DNA from: Pseudomonadota bacterium
GTDB taxonomy: Bacteria > Pseudomonadota > Alphaproteobacteria > G022571365
Assembly (NCBI GenBank): GCA_022571365.1
Contig: JACZXZ010000019.1
Span: forward strand, 1-34,324
Length of the DNA: 34,324 bases
Direction of reading: 5' to 3'
Shown: in pieces, positions 29,892-34,324 of the stretch
How the letters are laid out: the number at the start of each line of letters is the position of its first letter
Numbering within the stretch: the stretch's first letter is position 1
Notes under the pieces: generated by a model
Told to the model about the DNA's origin: nothing
What the model saw: the letters and a program-made list of their open reading frames with translations, nothing else
The model's database searches: none
Made by a program: the position numbers and the translations under genes

Positions 29892-31205
29892 TCATCCCGT
29901 CAGCCGGGCGAGCGCCGAGTCGATGGACAGCTCCTGGCGCTCGCCACTCGCCCGCTCCTTGAGCTCCACCACCCCGGCGGCGAGGCCGCGGGGCCCGACG
30001 ATGAGTTGCCACGGCAGGCCGATCAGGTCCATGTCGGCGAACTTGGCGCCGGCCCGCGCCTCCCGGTCGTCGTAGAGCACCTCGACCCGGGCGTCGTTCA
30101 GCTTGGCGTAGGCCTCGTCCGAGGCCCGGTCGCACGCAGCCTCGCCCGCCTTCAGGTTGATGAGCCCGACCTTGAACGGGGCCACGCTCTCAGGCCAGAT
30201 GATGCCGGCCTCATCGTGACTCGCCTCGATGATCGCCCCGACCAGACGCGAGACGCCGATGCCGTAGGAGCCCATCTCGACCGGGACCGGCTCGCTGTTC
30301 GGCCCGGCGACCACCGCGTCCATGGACTTGGAATACTTGGTTCCGAAGTAGAAGATGTGTCCGACCTCGATCCCAAGGGCCTCCACCAGCTGGTCGGGCG
30401 GCACCGGACAGCTCGCCGGGTCGTGTTTCTTGTCGGTCGCGGCATAGAGATCGGTCCAGCGCCCCACGACTCGCTCGAGATCGCCATCGTAGTCGATCTC
30501 CGAGCCCAGCACGTCGAAGTCGAGCAAATCCCGGTGGCAATGGACCTCGGTCTCCCCGGTCGGCGCGAGAATGACGAACTCGTGGCTCATATCGCCGCCG
30601 ATCGGCCCCGATTCCGCCAGCATCGGGATCGCCTTGAGGCCCATCCGCGCGAAGGTCCTCAAATACGCCACGAACATCTTGTTGTAGGACCGCCTGGCGC
30701 CGGCGAAATCGAAATCGAAGGAGTAGCTGTCCTTCATCAGGAACTCGCGTCCGCGCATGACTCCGAAACGCGGCCGGACCTCGTCGCGAAACTTCCACTG
30801 AATGTGATACAGGAGCTGGGGCAGATCCCGGTAGCTTTTGACGTGGGCCCGGAAAATGTCCGTCACCAGCTCTTCATTGGTGGGGCCGTAGAGCATATCG
30901 CGGCCGTGGCGGTCCTTGATGCGCAGCATCTCCTCGCCGTACTCCTCGTAACGGCCTGACTCGCGCCATAGATCGGCCGACTGGATGGTCGGCATCAAGA
31001 GCTCTTGGGCGCCGGCCGCGTCCTGCTCCTCGCGCACGATCTGCTCGATCTTCTTCAAGACCCGGAAGCCGAGCGGCAGCCACGAATAGATCCCCGCGCT
31101 CGCCTGCCGGATCATGCCGGCGCGCATCATCAGCCGGTGGGAGACGATCCGCGCCTCGGCGGGCGTCTCCTTGAGGGTCGGCATGAAATAGCGCGACAGG
31201 CGCAT
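29892..31205 (-). CDS. proS: Prolyl-tRNA synthetase, short form without editing domain
   Basis: 437 residues of class II synthetase: [26 protein letters not shown], motif 2 region [24 protein letters not shown] (quoted in part) and motif 3 [14 protein letters not shown]. The roughly 180-residue editing insertion of bacterial ProRS is missing between motifs 2 and 3, as is normal in alphaproteobacteria, where a free-standing YbaK/ProX-type deacylase does the editing. No such gene is in the window. A tandem 11-bp duplication lies 24-45 bases upstream. AGGAG is 15 bases before the ATG, too far to be ideal. Confidence 0.96.
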   Translation of the reverse strand: MRLSRYFMPTLKETPAEARIVSHRLMMRAGMIRQASAGIYSWLPLGFRVLKKIEQIVREEQDAAGAQELLMPTIQSADLWRESGRYEEYGEEMLRIKDRHGRDMLYGPTNEELVTDIFRAHVKSYRDLPQLLYHIQWKFRDEVRPRFGVMRGREFLMKDSYSFDFDFAGARRSYNKMFVAYLRTFARMGLKAIPMLAESGPIGGDMSHEFVILAPTGETEVHCHRDLLDFDVLGSEIDYDGDLERVVGRWTDLYAATDKKHDPASCPVPPDQLVEALGIEVGHIFYFGTKYSKSMDAVVAGPNSEPVPVEMGSYGIGVSRLVGAIIEASHDEAGIIWPESVAPFKVGLINLKAGEAACDRASDEAYAKLNDARVEVLYDDREARAGAKFADMDLIGLPWQLIVGPRGLAAGVVELKERASGERQELSIDSALARLTG

Positions 31206-31228
31206 GATTTAACTCGCGCGCTCCTATT

Positions 31229-31250
31229 GCTTTACCGGCGCTTTACCGGC
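31229..31250. repeat. Perfect tandem duplication of 11 bp upstream of proS
   Basis: GCTTTACCGGC occurs twice without a gap in the proS leader. The rest of the spacer 31251-31402 shows no gene and no clear promoter. Confidence 0.7.
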
Positions 31251-31402
31251 CAGGTCCGAACCAGCCGGCGCCCAGACTTTAGGCAAAGCCTCGGCCCAAG
31301 GCAATGCGGGCGATAGGTAGTGACCCAGCTTACCAGGTCGGGCCGGCTCGGCCCCGGCGCGCGCCCCCCATGATGGACATGCCGCGGGCGGTTTTACCCC
31401 GC

Positions 31403-31432
31403 GTCATAACCGTCCCCGTCATAGCCGTCCCC
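31403..31432. repeat. 15-bp tandem duplication across the tag stop codon
   Basis: GTCATAACCGTCCCC is followed directly by GTCATAGCCGTCCCC, one mismatch. The second copy contains the tag stop codon (31419-31421), and the first carries the same TGA, so the duplication leaves the protein end unchanged. Confidence 0.7.
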
Positions 31433-31964
31433 GCGTCCGCGGCGGATCGAGCCGGGCGATGCGTCGGTAGACCGGGCACCAGGGCTCGTGGGCGCCGGGC
31501 AAATACCCGGTCGAGAGGAGAAACTCGCCGGTGATTTCGCTCCCGGTGAAGGTGAAGGTCTTCTTGAACAGCTTGACCCAGTCCTCCTTGGCGCGCGGGT
31601 GGTGGGCGTCGAGCCAGGCGGCGAACGAGCCGGCCTCGTCGCGGATCGCAAGCACCCTCCGGGCGTTCTCGATGATCGCCTGGATCTTGCGCCGGTTGCG
31701 GATGATCCCGGGATCGTTCAACAGGCGCTGCTCGTCCGCGGGACCGTAGCGCGCGACCGCATCGGGATCGAAGCCCTGAAACGCGCGGGCAAGCGCCGCC
31801 CGTTTCTTCAGCACGATCAACCACGACAGCCCCGCCTGGTTGATCTCCAGGGCAAGCCGTTCCAGCAGCGCCGCGTCGTCGCGGACCGGAAAACCATACT
31901 CGGTATCGTGCCAGGCGCCGTGAAAGGGATGGCCCGGCGCCAGCTCGCAGTAGGATCGGCTCAT
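31419..31964 (-). CDS. tag: DNA-3-methyladenine glycosylase I
   Basis: 181 residues of the Tag family, a helix-hairpin-helix glycosylase that removes 3-methyladenine from alkylated DNA. The zinc-snap ligands are visible: Cys6 and His19 in the N-terminal YCELAPG...HGAWHDTEYG, and His159 and Cys163 in GAHEPWCPVYRR. The active-site block LEINQAGLSWLIVLKKR is present. The ATG immediately follows the 11-bp repeat array; the variant repeat next to it creates GAGGTGAG about 9 bases upstream, the only ribosome binding site seen. Confidence 0.93.
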   Translation of the reverse strand: MSRSYCELAPGHPFHGAWHDTEYGFPVRDDAALLERLALEINQAGLSWLIVLKKRAALARAFQGFDPDAVARYGPADEQRLLNDPGIIRNRRKIQAIIENARRVLAIRDEAGSFAAWLDAHHPRAKEDWVKLFKKTFTFTGSEITGEFLLSTGYLPGAHEPWCPVYRRIARLDPPRTRGRL

Positions 31965-32124
31965 CTCAGGCTCACCTCAGGCCTATCTCAGGCCTATCTC
32001 AGGCCTATCTCAGGCCTATCTCAGGCCTATCTCAGGCCTATCTCAGGCCCATCTCAGGCCCATCTCAGGCCCATCTCAGGCCTATCTCAGGCTCACCTCA
32101 GGCCTATCTCAGGCCCATCTCAGG
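31965..32124. repeat. Array of fourteen and a half 11-bp direct repeats
   Basis: The plus-strand unit is CTCAGGCCTAT. Fourteen full copies and a six-base partial copy run without spacers from the tag start to inside the end of the DUF1467 gene. Eight copies are CTCAGGCCTAT (copies 2-7, 11, 13), four are CTCAGGCCCAT (8, 9, 10, 14), and two are CTCAGGCTCAC (1, 12). The units fill the whole tag-DUF1467 spacer. The right-hand end supplies the TGA stop of DUF1467; the left-hand end supplies the tag ribosome binding site. Each common unit contains the palindrome AGGCCT. Confidence 0.97.
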
Positions 32125-32356
32125 GGTCGCGGAGTGAAATCAGGTTGGCCTCGATCACGACATAGGCAATCGTCCACAACATGGTGGCGATCCCGGTGGC
32201 GACCCCGAACTTCAACCACAGGCGCGGCGCGGCCGGCGCGCCGGCCACATGGCCCGCCGCCGACTCTTCCGGGGTCCGGATGCCCCAGGGCAGGACCATG
32301 AACAGGACCAGCCACCACAGGATGATGTAGGCGACCAGGCCGGTGACGATGGTCAC
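32120..32356 (-). CDS. DUF1467 family small inner-membrane protein
   Basis: 78 residues with two membrane helices (about 5-24 and 52-70) around WGIRTPEE and a short loop. The family is found next to mce and proS across alphaproteobacteria; its function is unknown. It starts with GTG in a GTGA overlap with the mce stop, so it is probably coupled. The stop codon lies in the first bases of the 11-bp repeat array on this strand. Confidence 0.85.
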   Translation of the reverse strand: MTIVTGLVAYIILWWLVLFMVLPWGIRTPEESAAGHVAGAPAAPRLWLKFGVATGIATMLWTIAYVVIEANLISLRDP

Positions 32357-32766
32357 GGGATCGAGGCCTGTTCGAGCTCGATCAGCGTGCCGCAGAAGTC
32401 CTTGGGGTGCAGGAACAGGACCGGCTTGTCATGGGCGCCGATGGTGGGCTCGCCGTCGCCCAATATGCGGAGCCCCTGGGCCTTGAGCCGGTCGCGGGCG
32501 GCCAGGATGTCATCGACCTCGTAGCAGACGTGATGGATACCGCCCGCCGGGTGGCGTTCGAGAAAGCCCCGGATCGGCGAGTCGTCCCCCAGGGGGTGCA
32601 ACAGCTCGATCTTGGCGTTCTTGAGCTCGATGAAGACCGTGGTGACGCCGTGGGCCGGCATGTCGACCGGCTCCGAGACCTTGGCGCCGAGGGTGTCCCG
32701 GTAGAGCGCGCGCGCCGCCTCCAGGTCCGGCACCGCAATCGCGACGTGGTTGAGCCTGCCGATCAT
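32353..32766 (-). CDS. mce: Methylmalonyl-CoA epimerase
   Basis: 137 residues of the vicinal-oxygen-chelate superfamily. It interconverts (R)- and (S)-methylmalonyl-CoA in propionate metabolism. LNHVAIAVPDLEAARALYRD opens the first module and GGIHHVCYEVDDI the second, giving metal-binding His residues. The C-terminal FLHPKDFCGTLIELEQ is typical. GAAGGG lies about 7 bases before the ATG. Mutase genes are not in the window. Confidence 0.92.
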   Translation of the reverse strand: MIGRLNHVAIAVPDLEAARALYRDTLGAKVSEPVDMPAHGVTTVFIELKNAKIELLHPLGDDSPIRGFLERHPAGGIHHVCYEVDDILAARDRLKAQGLRILGDGEPTIGAHDKPVLFLHPKDFCGTLIELEQASIP

Positions 32767-32845
32767 TCAACCGCCCTTCATGTAGTTGCGAGTGTTAAAG
32801 GATAGACGCGTATATCCCGTTGCGTCATGTATGGCGCGACGGTAT

Positions 32846-33580
32846 CTAGTCGGCATAATTATGCTTATCGCAGTAACGAGCCTGCCAGCCTTCGTAGAAG
32901 GAAAGCCGATTCCCATTTCCGTTAACGATGGTGTTTTCCGAACTGAAATAGGTAAAACAAAAGACAGTCGTATGCGGCTTCCCGTAAACATCGTTGTACG
33001 AAATGGTTCCGAATACATAGATGCGAGATTTGCCGTCGAAGGTTCGAATTTGGCGAATCTGTTCGGCTTTCAACGGTTCCCTGTTGCGGATGATGTCGAT
33101 CTCAAAATTCGGGGTTATGATGGCCACGCCTTTCTCAGGCTCAAGCCACCCAAGGTCGTCTATTCTGTCTGGCACCACTGGACCAGAAACTACCAGTCCT
33201 ACGCGACTCTCAACGTCAGTGGCGAACGTTTGTCCGCTGTTTCCGAAAGAGACGTAGCTTTGCAGCGCACTCTCGCCTTCCATGACATGAAAAACCCGAC
33301 GGGGACGGGCATAGACATAGGCTCTAGTTTCAATCCGCGATATGTCTTGCGCGGCTTGTACTTGCTTCCATGCAGCATCGGCTTCCCTGTTCGCAGCGGC
33401 GACTTGTTTCAGGGCTGCAAGATACGAGTTGTAAGCGAAATTCGCAGCTACGCCAGCGACTATCAAGGTGCCGAGCAAGAGGGTCGTGTTGGCAACCGAA
33501 GCCCAGAACCTTTTGACTCCAAGTCGATAGTGGCGGTCGTTCTTGGCGTCTTTCTTATGGTCGTTGGTGTTTTTGGTCAT
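32846..33580 (-). CDS. Membrane-anchored hypothetical protein in the accessory island
   Basis: 244 residues: a charged N-terminus, one membrane helix (about 28-50), a coiled-coil-like stretch (YLAALKQVAAANREADAAWK), then a beta-rich domain beginning ETRAYVYARP and ending with NDVYGKPHTTVFCF. This layout is common among uncharacterised proteobacterial proteins, and I cannot name a function. GC is clearly below the window average. Third-position GC favours this strand over the codon-aligned antisense frame. The start at 33580 has no good ribosome binding site. It may be a passenger of the IS1595-type element represented by the remnant at 33866-34048. Confidence 0.65.
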   Translation of the reverse strand: MTKNTNDHKKDAKNDRHYRLGVKRFWASVANTTLLLGTLIVAGVAANFAYNSYLAALKQVAAANREADAAWKQVQAAQDISRIETRAYVYARPRRVFHVMEGESALQSYVSFGNSGQTFATDVESRVGLVVSGPVVPDRIDDLGWLEPEKGVAIITPNFEIDIIRNREPLKAEQIRQIRTFDGKSRIYVFGTISYNDVYGKPHTTVFCFTYFSSENTIVNGNGNRLSFYEGWQARYCDKHNYAD

Positions 33581-33700
33581 TTTTGGAAAGCCAGTAAATC
33601 CGATCCCGGTCCAATGGGAAGAATCTTTGTGAGAATCGTGTTTGGCGGCATTCTGACAGCTATAGGGTTCTTGATCATTGCCACTTCCAGCCGTTGGTGA
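33530..33700 (+). CDS. Possible 56-residue two-helix membrane protein
   Basis: From GTG 33530 a frame encodes two hydrophobic helices, VVLGVFLMVVGVFGHFW and IFVRIVFGGILTAIGFLII, and ends SSRW. Its stop is 5 bases before the start of the next plus-strand gene, as in an operon. It overlaps head to head the first 51 bases of the 244-residue minus-strand gene, so one of the two starts is probably wrong. Upstream the frame runs on as a long open shadow of the minus-strand gene. Confidence 0.3.
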   Translation: MAVVLGVFLMVVGVFGHFWKASKSDPGPMGRIFVRIVFGGILTAIGFLIIATSSRW

Positions 33701-33705
33701 ACGCT

Positions 33706-33897
33706 ATGTCACGCGGCAAATATCTCAGCCTTGAGGAAGCCCGTAAAATGAAGCGGTTGGACCGTTTCTGCAAGGAGCATCCGTCCGAGGGCGACAAGAA
33801 GCGGTTTGATCGGCTGTTCGACGCGATGGCTCATGGCGGTCCACCGAGTACTACGCGGCGTAAGCCTAAAAGCTCAGAAGAAGCCGAGCAAACATGA
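33706..33897 (+). CDS. Small charged hypothetical protein, likely IS-associated
   Basis: 63 residues beginning MSRGKYLSLEEARKMKRLDR and rich in Lys, Arg, Glu and Asp, with EHPSEGDKKRFDRLFDAMA in the middle. Small proteins of this pattern seem familiar from alphaproteobacterial genomes, but I know no function. The ATG at 33706 is chosen over upstream TTG and GTG codons because the conserved-looking part starts there. Its 3' end overlaps the transposase remnant tail to tail by 32 bases, which suggests both belong to one compact mobile element. Confidence 0.6.
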   Translation: MSRGKYLSLEEARKMKRLDRFCKEHPSEGDKKRFDRLFDAMAHGGPPSTTRRKPKSSEEAEQT

Positions 33898-34048
33898 CCT
33901 CGGGGTGCTTCCGCATGTTCCAGCGATACTCAAACTCGCCCAGGTACTTCGGAAGATGCTTGCGGGAAACATGAATATGCGTGCCCCGGATACTGCGCTT
34001 CAATTGCGACCAGAACCCGTCGATGGTGTTTGTGTGGGCCTCGCCGCG
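33866..34048 (-). mobile_element. IS1595/ISXO2-type transposase, 3' remnant
   Basis: Reading the minus strand from 34048 to the TAG at 33866 gives about 60 residues matching the C-terminal end of ISXO2-like DDE transposases: RGEAHTNTIDGFWSQLKRS, then HIHVSRKHLPKYLGEFEYRW and NMRKHPEVMFARLLLSF. The Asp in TNTIDGFW is the third catalytic acidic position. The upstream three quarters of the gene, including the first two catalytic residues, are missing; upstream of 34048 the sequence changes to the end of rnj. The element is therefore dead on its own. Confidence 0.8.
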
Positions 34049-34050
34049 CG

Positions 34051-34066
34051 GGGCCGGGATCGGCCC
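34051..34066 (-). other. Hairpin directly after the RNase J stop
   Basis: GGGCCG-GGAT-CGGCCC, a 6-bp GC stem with a 4-base loop, starts one base after the rnj stop codon on the minus strand. No T-run follows. It could be the remains of a terminator, now abutting the transposase remnant. Confidence 0.4.
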
Positions 34067-34067
34067 G

Positions 34068-34324
34068 CTACAGGCGGACCAGATGCACCTCGGTCAGGGG
34101 CCTCTTGCCCCGGCTCTCCTTGAAGGCGCGGCGGACCGCCAACCGCGCGGCTTCGCGCACGCGCTTGCCGTCGCCGCGGGACTCCACCGGCAGCGCCTCC
34201 ACCGCCCGGCGAATGGCCGCGATGACTTCGGCCTTGATCTCATCCTCGCCTTCCGCCTCCAACAGGCCGTGGACCGTGAGCTGCGGATCCGCCGCCAACC
34301 GGCCGCCGCCGTCCAGCACCAGGG
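34068..34324 (-). CDS. rnj: Ribonuclease J, C-terminal end (partial)
   Basis: The frame runs in from the right window edge and ends at TAG 34070-34068. The 85 visible residues match the RNase J C-terminal domain: GRLAADPQLTVHGLL, then a helical part (EVIAAIRRAVEAL) and a basic stretch ending GKRPLTEVHLVRL. RNase J is a metallo-beta-lactamase-fold exo/endoribonuclease in RNA decay and processing. The catalytic part is outside the window. In alphaproteobacteria rnj commonly lies directly before mce; here about 1.3 kb separates them. Confidence 0.82.
   Translation of the reverse strand, partial: LVLDGGGRLAADPQLTVHGLLEAEGEDEIKAEVIAAIRRAVEALPVESRGDGKRVREAARLAVRRAFKESRGKRPLTEVHLVRL

Noticed and set aside
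29892-31205. proS as a truncated gene because it is about 130 residues shorter than E. coli ProRS
   Set aside because: All three class II motifs and the anticodon domain are present. The missing part is the editing insertion, which the alphaproteobacterial form normally lacks.
31965-32124. CRISPR array
   Set aside because: The repeats are 11 bp, directly adjacent with no spacers, and there are no cas genes.
31488-32165. A plus-strand frame reading the 11-bp array as an 11-residue protein repeat
   Set aside because: The rest of the frame is antisense to tag. The regular peptide is a trivial result of an 11-bp repeat translated with a 33-bp period.
32786-33700. A 304-codon plus-strand frame with a signal-peptide-like start
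   Set aside because: It is codon-aligned antisense to the 244-residue gene, which has better third-position GC and a familiar domain pattern. Only its last third (33530-33700) is kept as a weak candidate.

Overview
The window is about 34 kb of high-GC DNA from an alphaproteobacterium, most likely Rhodospirillales-like. The evidence is the gene order rpsB-tsf-pyrH-frr-uppS-cdsA-dxr-rseP-bamA-skp-lpxD-fabZ-lpxA-lpxI-lpxB, the use of LpxI rather than LpxH, a short proline-tRNA ligase without an editing insertion, a DUF1467 gene, and the order rnj-mce-DUF1467-proS-lolC-lolD-dnaE. No rRNA, tRNA or CRISPR array was found. Almost all of the window is core genome.

Left part (1-8775). A gene-free leader with a perfect FNR/FixK-type site (90-103) precedes a covalent-flavin dimethylglycine/sarcosine dehydrogenase-like enzyme fused to a folate-binding GcvT domain. 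A stretch that is partly very AT-rich follows, with a possible 57-residue membrane peptide on the minus strand. Then come comEC (minus), and gltX and gltA (plus), followed by a small membrane protein.

Centre (8792-23878, all minus strand). This is the envelope and translation cluster: ribosomal protein S2, EF-Ts, UMP kinase, ribosome recycling factor, undecaprenyl-PP synthase, CDP-DAG synthase, DXP reductoisomerase, site-2 protease, BamA, Skp, LpxD, FabZ, LpxA, LpxI, LpxB and a terminal glyoxalase I. Most neighbours overlap or lie within a few bases, so translation is probably coupled. Together they supply lipid A, phospholipid and isoprenoid precursors and outer-membrane protein assembly.

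Right part (24113-34324, mostly minus strand). DNA polymerase III alpha, the LolCD lipoprotein exporter, ProRS, 3-methyladenine glycosylase I, DUF1467, methylmalonyl-CoA epimerase and the 3' end of RNase J follow. Between tag and DUF1467 lies an array of fourteen and a half 11-bp repeats that fills the whole intergenic space. Between mce and rnj, about 1.3 kb of lower-GC DNA holds an IS1595/ISXO2-type transposase remnant, a 63-residue protein, a possible small membrane ORF and a 244-residue membrane-anchored protein; this is the only clearly accessory segment.

The main oddities are the 11-bp array, the IS1595-associated island, in-frame repeat expansions in rpsB and dnaE, an Asp-to-Asn change in the CdsA signature, a duplicated hairpin-forming motif in the rpsB leader, and a low-GC patch inside gltX. 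All calls come from reading the sequence; no database search was run.
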